NCBI GenBank assembly: GCA_016715645.1
Contig: JADJZR010000002.1
Coordinates: 124,001-188,000, forward strand
Origin: Elusimicrobiota bacterium
Lineage (GTDB): Bacteria > Elusimicrobiota > Elusimicrobia > FEN-1173
Direction: 5' to 3'
DNA: 64,000 nt
In this document: positions 56,982 to 64,000 of the stretch, piece by piece
How the letters are laid out: every line of letters begins with the position of its first letter
How positions within the stretch are numbered: position 1 is the stretch's first letter
The notes under the pieces: generated by a model
Seen by the model: the letters and a program-made list of their open reading frames with translations, nothing else
Database searches by the model: none
Told to the model about the DNA's origin: nothing
Position numbers and translations under genes: made by a program

Positions 56982-58130
56982 ATGGATTTTTTGCGCGCTT
57001 TAAAACTGGATGGCCTGAAGACCTCCGCTTTTCTTTTCGGCCCTCGCATGACCGGAAAATCGCACCTTCTTCGATCTCTTAAGTCCTCTCTTTATTTCGA
57101 CCTACTGGATCCGGAAAAAGAAGTGGAGCTTAGGCAAACGCCCCGTTTGTTCTGGGAACAGATCCGGGCCCAACAGAAAGGCGCCTTGGTCATTGTCGAT
57201 GAAATTCAGCGAGTGCCCGCTCTTTTGGACTATGCCCAAATGGGGATTGAGGAGCTGGGGTTACGGTTTATTTTATCGGGTTCCAGCGCCCGGAAATTAA
57301 AACGGGGGGGCGCCAATCTTCTCGGGGGAAGAGCGTTGGATTTGAAACTTCATCCATTGACCGCCGAGGAGCTGGGCCATAAATTCAATATGGCTCAAGC
57401 CCTCCAATATGGAACCCTCCCAAAAATTAGCCAGCTGATTCTTTCTAAGGATTCCGAGAGCGCGCGACGGTTGCTTCAGTCTTACTACACGACATACATC
57501 AAAGAGGAGATCCAAGCGGAGGCGCTGACCCGCAACGTGGGTGCGTTTCAGCGGTTCCTGAACGTGGCTGTCCAAGACAATGGACAAGTGATTGAATTTT
57601 CAAATGTGGCGCGAGAATGTTCCGTTCCCGCCAGCACGGTTAAAGAATACTACACTATTCTTGAGGATACCTTGCTGGGCGAGTTCCTTTGGCCCTGGGA
57701 CCGAAGCGAGCGGAAAAAAGCGCGGCCGAAATTTTATTTCTTTGATTGCGGGGTCGTGCGGGCCATTCAAAATCGTTTGAACGATCCGCCGTCACCCCTT
57801 GAACTGGGGATTTTATTCGAAACGTGGTTTTTCCGTGAACTGATCAAACATCGCGATTACGGAGCCAAAGGTCACACCTTTTCGTTTTGGAGGGAGGGAA
57901 ACAACGAAATTGACATTTTAATTGAAGGGGGCCACGGCCCCTTGTTGGCGATCGAATGTAAATCCGGGCGAACGGACATTCGGCAATCCACGGTGGACTC
58001 TTTTCGAAAGAGGTTCCCCAAGGTGCCTTTGATTGTCGCCTCGTTGACAGATCAGGTCGCTCGGCGGTTGGACATGGGCGTGGAGGTTTTGCCCTGGAAA
58101 GACTCTTTGGACTGTTACCGGAAACTATAA
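56982..58130 (+). CDS. AAA ATPase with DUF4143 (AAA_14/DUF4143 family)
   Basis: 382 residues. Walker A 'FLFGPRMTGKSHLL' near residues 18-31 and Walker B 'ALVIVDEIQRVPAL' near 68-81, then 'FILSGSSARKLKRGGANLLGGRA', all typical of the AAA_14 domain. The DUF4143 part follows, with a winged-helix-like 'QVIEFSNVARECSVPASTVKEYYTILEDTLL' and a C-terminal nuclease-like fold containing 'ELGILFETWFFREL', 'EIDILIEGGHGPLLAIECKSGR' (D-E-K arrangement). This family is common and often linked to mobile or defence-like loci, but its role is not established. It sits alone between ppk2 and pfk. Confidence 0.88.
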   Translation: MDFLRALKLDGLKTSAFLFGPRMTGKSHLLRSLKSSLYFDLLDPEKEVELRQTPRLFWEQIRAQQKGALVIVDEIQRVPALLDYAQMGIEELGLRFILSGSSARKLKRGGANLLGGRALDLKLHPLTAEELGHKFNMAQALQYGTLPKISQLILSKDSESARRLLQSYYTTYIKEEIQAEALTRNVGAFQRFLNVAVQDNGQVIEFSNVARECSVPASTVKEYYTILEDTLLGEFLWPWDRSERKKARPKFYFFDCGVVRAIQNRLNDPPSPLELGILFETWFFRELIKHRDYGAKGHTFSFWREGNNEIDILIEGGHGPLLAIECKSGRTDIRQSTVDSFRKRFPKVPLIVASLTDQVARRLDMGVEVLPWKDSLDCYRKL

Positions 58131-58150
58131 AGGGTTGGGAGGTTAACCGT

Positions 58151-59431
58151 ATGACGTCTATGGATTGTAATATCAAAACATTGGGTCCGGCGACGGTGCC
58201 CTCCCCGCTGAAAGGGGTGACGTTTATCCCGGATGGAAGTCGGATCCTGTTCCCGACGAAACTGGAGGAAGCTCGGCAAACGTTTCAAAAAGGCGGGGAG
58301 CCGCCCTCGTTGGAACTGGCGGGGCCGCGGGAAAAAATTTATTTTGATCCCGCTAAAGTCGTGGCGGGTATTGTGACCTGCGGCGGTCTTTGCCCGGGGC
58401 TCAACGACGTGATCCGGTCCGTGGTGATGAATCTTCACCATCAATATGGGGTGCCCAAGGTGTACGGATTCCGCTACGGTTACGAGGGTCTTTCCGCTAA
58501 GTTCGGCCATGAACCCCTGGTTCTCACTCCGTCCATCGTCAACGTGATTGACGATATGGGGGGGACGATCCTGGGCACTTCGCGGGGCCATCAGGATCCC
58601 AAAGATATGGTGGATACACTGGTTCGAATGGGCGTCAATATGCTGTTTCCTATAGGTGGGGACGGCACTCTTCGGGGCGCCTGCGTGATCGCCCAGGAGG
58701 CGGAACGACGGGGAAGAAAAATCGCCGTGGTGGGGATCCCCAAAACCATCGACAACGATATTTCCTGCATTCAAACCTCCTTTGGATTTCAAACCGCCGC
58801 GTCAGAAGCCCATGAAATATTGGGGCACGCCCACACGGAGGCTGAGGCGGCTAAAAATGGGGTCAGCGTGGTCAAACTGATGGGACGGGATTCCGGGTTC
58901 ATTGCGGCCTTCGCGGCCCTGGCCAACGGGCACGTCAATTTTTGCCTGGTGCCGGAGGTCCCCTTCACATTGGGGGGATTTTTAAAAGCTATTCGGGAAC
59001 GACTGGAGCGGCGGGGCCACGCCCTGATCGCGGTGGCCGAAGGGGCGGGGCAGGATTTGATGCCAACGGACGGTGCCAAGGACGCTTCGGGGAACATTTT
59101 GAAAGCGGACATCGGGCTCTTCCTTAAATCGGCCATTGCCTCTCATTTCAAAGAGGCTGGAATTCCCGTCACTCTCCGATACTTCGATCCGAGCTATTCC
59201 ATTCGCGCGGTGTCGGCCAACGCCTGGGATTCGGCTTTCTGTTGGTTGTTGGGCCACAACGCGGTTCACGCCGGCATGCGCGGCTGTACGGACATGCTCG
59301 TGGGCCATTGGGCCAACGAATTTACCCACGTTCCCATCGCGGCGGCCACGGCCGCGCGCAAAAAGATCGACGCCGACGGATGGATGTGGTCCAGCGTGTT
59401 GGCCTCCACAGGCCAACCGCCTCAAATGTGA
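58151..59431 (+). CDS. pfk: ATP-type 6-phosphofructokinase, long plant/trypanosome-like subgroup
   Basis: 426 residues after a GGGAGG site. A ~65-residue N-terminal extension precedes 'VVAGIVTCGGLCPGLNDVI'. The motif GGDGT (169-173) has Gly where pyrophosphate enzymes have Asp, so ATP is the likely donor. PKTIDND (197-203) has Lys where short bacterial ATP enzymes have Gly. GGDGT plus PKTIDND is the pattern of the plant and trypanosome ATP-PFKs and some bacterial relatives. 'KLMGRDSGFIAAFAALANGHVNFCLVPEVPF' forms the sugar phosphate site. It commits fructose 6-phosphate to glycolysis. Pyk lies downstream beyond a repeat. Confidence 0.92.
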   Translation: MTSMDCNIKTLGPATVPSPLKGVTFIPDGSRILFPTKLEEARQTFQKGGEPPSLELAGPREKIYFDPAKVVAGIVTCGGLCPGLNDVIRSVVMNLHHQYGVPKVYGFRYGYEGLSAKFGHEPLVLTPSIVNVIDDMGGTILGTSRGHQDPKDMVDTLVRMGVNMLFPIGGDGTLRGACVIAQEAERRGRKIAVVGIPKTIDNDISCIQTSFGFQTAASEAHEILGHAHTEAEAAKNGVSVVKLMGRDSGFIAAFAALANGHVNFCLVPEVPFTLGGFLKAIRERLERRGHALIAVAEGAGQDLMPTDGAKDASGNILKADIGLFLKSAIASHFKEAGIPVTLRYFDPSYSIRAVSANAWDSAFCWLLGHNAVHAGMRGCTDMLVGHWANEFTHVPIAAATAARKKIDADGWMWSSVLASTGQPPQM

Positions 59432-59439
59432 TGAAAAGA

Positions 59440-59600
59440 TAAATCACCACCCCCACCCTCCTGGGGTGGTGGAGCGGGACGAAAATGGGAAGCCGCCAGG
59501 GGGAACGGTTGTCTTCGCGCCTGGGAGGCGGAGGCGGGAGGGGGGGAGAGGGACGTGTTGTCGGAACTCCCAAAGGAGGGAAAGACCCCTGAGTAGTTAC
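59440..59600 (+). repeat. MITE-like element, truncated copy 3
   Basis: The right end CCCCTGAGTAGTTAC (59586-59600) and the preceding CGTGTTGTCGGA and CTCCCAAAGGAGGGAAAGA match the right part of copy 1. The left GTAACT end is missing and no flanking duplication can be shown. The end lies 20 bp before the pyk start codon. Confidence 0.6.
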
Positions 59601-59620
59601 ATAATCGGAGGTAAACGGAA

Positions 59621-61036
59621 ATGTTTGACTTGCTCCCTTGCAAAACAAAGATTGTCGCCACCATCGGCCCCGCGTCGGAAAGTCCGGAGATGATGGAGCG
59701 GTTGATCCGTGCCGGGATGTCCATCGCTCGGCTCAACTTTTCCCACGGTGATTTCTCCGGCCACGGCGAACGGATTAAAAAACTGCGGGCGGCCGCAGAA
59801 GCCGTGGGACGGCCCATCGTGATTATGGCGGATCTGCCCGGTCCCAAAATGCGCATTGGCTCCATCGCGCCCGACCCGGTGAACCTGAAAGCCGGGGACC
59901 CTTTTGTTTTGACGACGGAAGACGTCGCGGGCACCCCCCAACGGGTGTCCGTGAGTTTTAAGCGTCTTCCGGTCGTCGTTCAAAAAGGCCGTCGTTTATT
60001 TTTGAATGACGGGTTGGTTCAGCTTATGGTGGAAGGGGTGGACGGAAAAGACGTTTTCTGTCGGGTGGAGGTGGGGGGAGAATTGCGTTCTAAAAAAGGG
60101 CTGAACCTGCCGGGTATCGATCTCGGGATCAGCGCCTTTACGGATCACGACAGAGCCTGTTTGGAATTTGCCATTAAAAATGGGGTCGACGCGGTCAGTC
60201 AGTCTTTTGTTGAGAAAGCCGCTGATCTAGAAGCCGTCCGAACCGCGGCGGGGAAATTGGGAGGGAATCCTTTCCTGATCGCAAAAATCGAAAGGGCGGA
60301 CGCGTTGGAACATTACGATGAAATATTGTCCGCCGCCGACGGGGTCATGGTGGCCCGAGGGGATTTGGGCGTGGAGGTTCCCCTGGAAGGCATGGCCCTG
60401 ACACAGAAAAATCTGATCGCCCGGGCCAACCGGGCCGGGAAACCCGTGATCACCGCCACCCAGATGCTGGAGTCCATGACCGCCAGCCGCCTGCCCACCC
60501 GGGCGGAGGCCACGGATGTGGCCAACGCTGTTTTGGACGGGACAGATGCGGTGATGCTCTCGGCCGAATCGGCCGTGGGGAAATTCCCGGAAGAGGCTGT
60601 GGCTACCCTGGCCCGCATCGCCGCCGCCACGGAGAAGGGCCGTCCGCGCGTGCGCATGGACGGCGCCCCGATCCCGGGAGCGAAAAACGCCGGGGCCGAC
60701 GCTTTGGCCCGGGTCGTCGAATTTTCCTTGACCATGGCGGCGTTCTCGGCTGTGTTGGTCCCCACCCGGACAGGGACCACCGCCCGCATGATTTCACGGT
60801 TTAAGCCGACCGAATGGGTGGTGGCCGTTTCTCGAAATCCGGCCGTGTCCCAAGGATTGCAGTTTTCCTATGGAGTTCTCCCGCGCCCATTGGAAAAGGA
60901 ACCGGACTCTTGGGACTCCTTCATTAAGGAATCCCTGAAAGGGCATTGCCCGTCTCCGGGTTTGGCCCTCTTGGTGGCCGGCCCTTCGGCGGCCCACCCC
61001 AACGCCCATCATCGCGTGGAATTCATCCCTTTGTGA
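59621..61036 (+). CDS. pyk: Pyruvate kinase
   Basis: 471 residues after CGGAGGT. N-terminal 'KTKIVATIGPASESPEMMERLIRAGMSIARLNFSHG', effector-independent catalytic core with 'IAKIERADALEHYDEIL' (Lys and Glu of the active site), 'DGVMVARGDLGVEVP', and 'KPVITATQMLESMTASRLPTRAEATDVANAVLDGTDAVMLS', the pyruvate kinase signature. The C-terminal domain is present. It makes ATP and pyruvate from phosphoenolpyruvate, feeding the LdhA encoded at 55 kb. The ribosome site lies only six bases right of a truncated MITE-like repeat end. Confidence 0.97.
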   Translation: MFDLLPCKTKIVATIGPASESPEMMERLIRAGMSIARLNFSHGDFSGHGERIKKLRAAAEAVGRPIVIMADLPGPKMRIGSIAPDPVNLKAGDPFVLTTEDVAGTPQRVSVSFKRLPVVVQKGRRLFLNDGLVQLMVEGVDGKDVFCRVEVGGELRSKKGLNLPGIDLGISAFTDHDRACLEFAIKNGVDAVSQSFVEKAADLEAVRTAAGKLGGNPFLIAKIERADALEHYDEILSAADGVMVARGDLGVEVPLEGMALTQKNLIARANRAGKPVITATQMLESMTASRLPTRAEATDVANAVLDGTDAVMLSAESAVGKFPEEAVATLARIAAATEKGRPRVRMDGAPIPGAKNAGADALARVVEFSLTMAAFSAVLVPTRTGTTARMISRFKPTEWVVAVSRNPAVSQGLQFSYGVLPRPLEKEPDSWDSFIKESLKGHCPSPGLALLVAGPSAAHPNAHHRVEFIPL

Positions 61037-61050
61037 TTTGACGTGTTAAG

Positions 61051-61545
61051 ATGAAGTCGATCAGACGAATACGAGCGGGGTGGTTCGGACTTGTTTTCTT
61101 GGCAGTCGGCGGCCAGGCGCAACATTCGGTCGGTGCGAAGGGGGCCGAACGGCCCCTTCGGCGCGACGCTCGGGTGGAAATTGTGGCGAGCGCGACGGCC
61201 ATGCCCGTTTTTGTCGATGTGGAAGTGGCGGACGAAAAACAGGAACAAGACCGCGGTCTCATGGGGCGTCGGTTGGCGGGGGATGGCGAGGGGATGCTTT
61301 TCGTTTATTCTAAAGCGGCGAGCCGCATTTTTTGGATGCGCGATACTCCGGTCTCTCTGGATATTCTATTCTTTGATTCCAATCGAAGGTTGGTCGCTTT
61401 GGTCCCGAAGGCGGAACCGCTGTCGGACCGTTTATTAAAATCCCATGTCCCGGCCCAGTATGTGTTGGAAGTTCCGGGCGGATTTGCCGACCGACACGCG
61501 GTTGGCTTGGGGGCCGAATTCCGACTGATCAAAAGCGGGAAATGA
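61051..61545 (+). CDS. DUF192 family exported protein
   Basis: 164 residues. A hydrophobic N-terminal stretch ('AGWFGLVFLAVGGQAQHSV') acts as a signal or anchor. The DUF192 core is clear: 'VFVDVEVADEKQEQDRGLMGRRLAGDGEGMLFVY', 'RIFWMRDTPVSLDILFFDSNRRLV' and 'AQYVLEVPGGFADRHAVGLGAEFRL'. The family is small and beta-rich, of unknown function, usually envelope associated. It follows pyk by 14 bp, so it is probably read from the same transcript. Confidence 0.9.
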   Translation: MKSIRRIRAGWFGLVFLAVGGQAQHSVGAKGAERPLRRDARVEIVASATAMPVFVDVEVADEKQEQDRGLMGRRLAGDGEGMLFVYSKAASRIFWMRDTPVSLDILFFDSNRRLVALVPKAEPLSDRLLKSHVPAQYVLEVPGGFADRHAVGLGAEFRLIKSGK

Positions 61546-61589
61546 CTTTCGAGATCAATGAAAATATATTTTTAAAGGACGCTTAAAAA

Positions 61590-62381
61590 ATGAACCAAAT
61601 CGGCTTGAAACAAATGACATTTTTTCGACGTTTGGGATCGGTGGGGAAGTTGTATGTTCTGGCGTTCGGTTTCCTCGCGGGAATCCAGGTACCGGGACAG
61701 GCTCAACAATTCAACTCCGACAATTACTGGACAACGCCGGAGGGGATGGGAACGGTCATTGTGACGATGGGCCAACGCCACACCCTTTTTTTGGACACAT
61801 TTTCGTTGATAAAACACTGGGAATTTTCTTTGGGCGGAACGATGTTCCGGGAGGACACCGACATCGATCGAGCGGCCTACTACCAACTCACCGGGTACGC
61901 CAAGTACACAATCTTTGAGAACCAGGCTAAAAATGGGGGGGCGGCCGTGAAATTCGGGGTGGGGGCCCGGCCGGGCTATTATCAGTCGGAGGATCTCACC
62001 AGCGATTTGCAAGAATATTGGGGCGAGTTCCCGCTCACCGTCGCGTTTCACGGGGATGATGTTCTCCTGGATCTCATCCCGGGCGGATCCCTTAGCCAGA
62101 ACTTTGGAACCACAAACAACAACGCCGCCGGGTTCACCTATTCCTCCCGTTTGGCGGTCTACAAAATCATTCCACGGTGCGCCGTCGTGGGCGAATTGTT
62201 CGGCACGGAAGGCGAAGCCTATTCGCCGACTCAATACAAAACGGGGGTGCGTTGGGAAAGCCCCGCCCTTCTTATTTCGTTGTCGTACGGAGATGGGCTC
62301 AAGGGAAATTCCGGGGCCGGTTGGGAAATAGGATTTATCTCTTACTGGGGCACCCCATCCGATGCGTTCATAGGAAAATAA
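61590..62381 (+). CDS. Secreted, probably outer-membrane protein of unknown function
   Basis: 263 residues with a long signal-peptide-like start ('LYVLAFGFLAGIQVPGQAQ') after an AAAGGAC site. The rest alternates short beta strands and Gly/Asn turns ('GTVIVTMGQRHTLFLDTFSLIKHWEFSLGGTMF', 'VKFGVGARPGYYQSED', 'GFTYSSRLAVYKIIPRCAVVGELFG', 'LLISLSYGDGLKG', 'GWEIGFISYWG'), which fits a barrel. No family was recognised. It lies 44 bp after the DUF192 gene on the same strand. Confidence 0.7.
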   Translation: MNQIGLKQMTFFRRLGSVGKLYVLAFGFLAGIQVPGQAQQFNSDNYWTTPEGMGTVIVTMGQRHTLFLDTFSLIKHWEFSLGGTMFREDTDIDRAAYYQLTGYAKYTIFENQAKNGGAAVKFGVGARPGYYQSEDLTSDLQEYWGEFPLTVAFHGDDVLLDLIPGGSLSQNFGTTNNNAAGFTYSSRLAVYKIIPRCAVVGELFGTEGEAYSPTQYKTGVRWESPALLISLSYGDGLKGNSGAGWEIGFISYWGTPSDAFIGK

Positions 62382-62434
62382 GGAGAGCCAAAATTAAATA
62401 GAAAAGGCTTGTCGTATTTTTTCATTGATTCATC

Positions 62435-62475
62435 ACTTTACCATCAACTTTACTTATACTTTACTATTGGGTAAA
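62435..62475 (+). promoter_or_regulatory. Three ACTTTAC iterons upstream of the Fic gene
   Basis: ACTTTAC occurs at 62435-62441, 62447-62453 and 62458-62464, with 12 and 11 bp spacing, about one helical turn each. The inverse GTAAA lies at 62471-62475, just before ATG 62484. The block covers the likely promoter, so it looks like a repressor operator. Autoregulation by the C-terminal winged helix of the Fic protein is an inference. Confidence 0.45.
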
Positions 62476-62483
62476 ATGGCGGC

Positions 62484-63503
62484 ATGGCCTATCTCCCGCG
62501 GTTTAACACCACCCCGCATCTTTTGAAAGTCCTTGAGGAGATCACCTCCCTGAACGGGCGGATTGAGGGAGCGACAGTGGGTGTGCGCTGGGTTCCCGCT
62601 TTGCAAAAAGAGATCCGCGAGCGGCAAACCCATGGATCCACGGCCATTGAGGGGAACCCCCTGACCCTCGCGGAAGTGCGCGTGTTGGCCGAGGGAGGCG
62701 ACCTGCCCCACGTCGAACCGCGTGCCAAGCAGGAAATCTTGAATTATTTTGCGGCCCTGAGATTTGTGGAACACCGAAAGGGATCAAGCGGGATCGATGA
62801 AACAGGAATCCTCAAAATTCATTCCATCATTGGACAAAGGAATGCCTTGGACCGGGGCCCCTTCGGTGCGTATCGATCTTATGGCGTGCGAGTGGGACGT
62901 CATGTTCCACCGCCCGCCCATGAAGTGCCGGGTCGCATGGGAGACCTTCTGAAATGGCTCAATGGCCCTGGACAAGCCTGGCCCGCGGTGGTTGGATCGG
63001 CCATCCTTCATTACCAATTTGAGTTCATCCATCCTTTTGGAGACGGCAACGGGCGGGTCGGCCGACTTCTTGCGACCTGGGAACTCTATCGGCGAGGATT
63101 CGATACCCAACACATTTTCTCCGTTGACGAAGTGCTGTTGGAAAACAGGATGGCCTATTACCGAAGTCTGGATCGCGCTCAAACCGAAGGCAAGGATCTC
63201 ACGGGATGGGTCGAATTTATTTCCGAAACCGTAGCGGAAGCGCTCCGCCGCGCCTGGCAGCGGGTTCAATCTCTCGCTGTGTCTCAAAAAAACCCCAAAA
63301 TCATTTTGACCTCTAAACAAGAACGATTGCTTTCCGTTTTGCACAGTGGCGGACCCAAATCTATTTCTGAAATCCAAAAAGAGTTCAAAATTACAAAACC
63401 CGGCGCTCATTTCATCCTAAAACCTCTCATCGCCGCAGGGCTTGTCAAACGCGAAGGGGGGACACAAAACTGGCAAATACGGGGCAATGAAATAATCGGG
63501 TGA
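62484..63503 (+). CDS. Fic family protein with inhibitory motif and C-terminal winged helix
   Basis: 339 residues. The Fic active-site motif 'HPFGDGNGRVGR' starts at His183. An N-terminal inhibitory helix motif, S52-TAI-E56-G-N, makes this a class II (self-inhibited) Fic protein. The C-terminal ~60 residues ('SKQERLLSVLHSGGPKSISEIQKEFKITKPGAHFILKPL') form a winged helix-turn-helix. Such proteins usually transfer AMP or another nucleotide to a target protein; the target is unknown. Upstream iterons suggest regulated expression. It is followed by a ROK kinase gene 13 bp later. Confidence 0.92.
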   Translation: MAYLPRFNTTPHLLKVLEEITSLNGRIEGATVGVRWVPALQKEIRERQTHGSTAIEGNPLTLAEVRVLAEGGDLPHVEPRAKQEILNYFAALRFVEHRKGSSGIDETGILKIHSIIGQRNALDRGPFGAYRSYGVRVGRHVPPPAHEVPGRMGDLLKWLNGPGQAWPAVVGSAILHYQFEFIHPFGDGNGRVGRLLATWELYRRGFDTQHIFSVDEVLLENRMAYYRSLDRAQTEGKDLTGWVEFISETVAEALRRAWQRVQSLAVSQKNPKIILTSKQERLLSVLHSGGPKSISEIQKEFKITKPGAHFILKPLIAAGLVKREGGTQNWQIRGNEIIG

Positions 63504-63516
63504 AGAGCGAGGCCAC

Positions 63517-64000
63517 ATGAACGTCTTAGTAATAGATATTGGCGGAACCAACGTCAAGATTTTAGCCACAGGACAGAAAAGTCAACGGCGGTTCCCGTCG
63601 GGTCCGTCGATGACGCCGCGCCAGATGATGGCGGGCGTCAAACAGTTGGTGGCCGACTGGCGGTTTGATGTGATTTCCATCGGGTACCCCGGTCCGGTGC
63701 TGTTGGGTCAACCCATCAGCGAACCCCATAATTTGGGGAACGGGTGGGTGGGCTTTGATTTTCAAAAAGCGTTTGGACGGCCCGTGCAAATCGTTAACGA
63801 CGCCGCCATGCAGGCTCTTGGTAGTTTTAAAAAGGGGAAGATGTTGTTTCTCGGTTTGGGGACCGGGTTGGGCGGCGCTTTGGTGATGCGCGGCGTCCTC
63901 AAACCTATGGAAATTGGACAGCTCCCTTACCAAAAGGGCGTGTTCGAAGATTATCTGGGGAAAAAAGGCCTGGAAAAACGGGGTTTGAAAATATGGCGCC
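63517..64000 (+). CDS. ROK-family sugar kinase, polyphosphate-glucokinase-like (3' partial)
   Basis: The first 161 residues are visible before the window ends. ATP/phosphate-binding motif 'MNVLVIDIGGTNVKILATG', sugar site 'SIGYPGPVLLGQPISEPHNLGNGWVGFDFQKAFG' and catalytic Asp in 'VQIVNDAAMQALGSF' are followed by 'LFLGLGTGLGGALVM'. This is the short, zinc-free ROK type often annotated polyphosphate glucokinase; use of polyphosphate instead of ATP cannot be proven here. It would feed glucose 6-phosphate to Pgi. The presence of ppk2 nearby supports a polyphosphate link. Confidence 0.85.
   Translation, partial: MNVLVIDIGGTNVKILATGQKSQRRFPSGPSMTPRQMMAGVKQLVADWRFDVISIGYPGPVLLGQPISEPHNLGNGWVGFDFQKAFGRPVQIVNDAAMQALGSFKKGKMLFLGLGTGLGGALVMRGVLKPMEIGQLPYQKGVFEDYLGKKGLEKRGLKIWR

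Noticed and set aside
56930..57600. Toxin-antitoxin or restriction locus around the DUF4143 ATPase
   Set aside because: No partner gene beside it; ppk2 and pfk flank it, so only the ATPase itself can be supported.

Overview
The window comes from a diderm (Gram-negative type) bacterium. It encodes many outer-membrane beta-barrel proteins, a lipid A deacylase of the LpxR family, an outer-membrane phospholipase A, AsmA/DUF748 proteins, a TolC-type channel and type IV prepilins. Metabolism looks saccharolytic and at least partly fermentative: phosphoglucose isomerase, 6-phosphogluconolactonase, an ATP-type phosphofructokinase, pyruvate kinase, D-lactate dehydrogenase and an oxygen-independent sulfatase maturase, alongside a catalase-peroxidase and a hemerythrin. 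The mix of PorV-like proteins, giant FN3 proteins and prepilins recalls Elusimicrobiota, but this is a guess from protein style, not a database result. No rRNA, tRNA, CRISPR array or transposase was seen.

Layout. 0-7.8 kb: the 3' part of a giant fibronectin type III surface protein, overlapping a PorV-like barrel/TPR protein. 8-14 kb: MarC membrane protein, pgl-pgi pair and two flavoproteins. 14-21 kb: envelope genes (secreted Ig-like protein, AsmA-like protein, phenol-MetA-type barrel), then a frameshift-ridden glycine/tyrosine-rich secreted protein that runs into a 0.65-kb poly-G tract, probably an assembly artefact. 21-25.7 kb: minus-strand envelope genes and a TMTC-like membrane protein with TPRs. 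25.8-34.7 kb: two serine-type sulfatases with their radical SAM maturase between them and a GH63-like glucosidase after them, apparently a sulfated-glycan module. 34.9-39.1 kb: a minus-strand operon of one VCBS-repeat protein and three type IV prepilins, resembling a PilY1/minor-pilin tip complex. 39.3-41.5 kb: katG (one indel). 41.5-48.9 kb: a complete RbbA/YhhJ/HlyD/TolC-type exporter whose outer-membrane component carries an N-terminal substrate-binding-protein-like domain. 49-54 kb: LpxR, PldA, hemerythrin, DUF748 protein, small barrel. 54.4-64 kb: a truncated glgP remnant, then ldhA, ppk2, a DUF4143 ATPase, pfk, pyk, DUF192, a secreted protein, a Fic protein and a ROK sugar kinase cut by the window end.

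Two families of small non-coding repeats are dispersed between genes. One is MITE-like, with terminal inverted repeats and 8-bp flanking duplications, and its right ends lie just upstream of plus-strand genes. The other is made of GTAG...GGGGCAAC hairpins. Several well-conserved genes (katG, the second sulfatase, the TMTC-like gene, the glgP remnant) carry single indels, mostly next to short homopolymers. With the poly-G tract, this suggests residual sequencing or assembly error, so the frameshifts should be checked in reads before being called pseudogenes.
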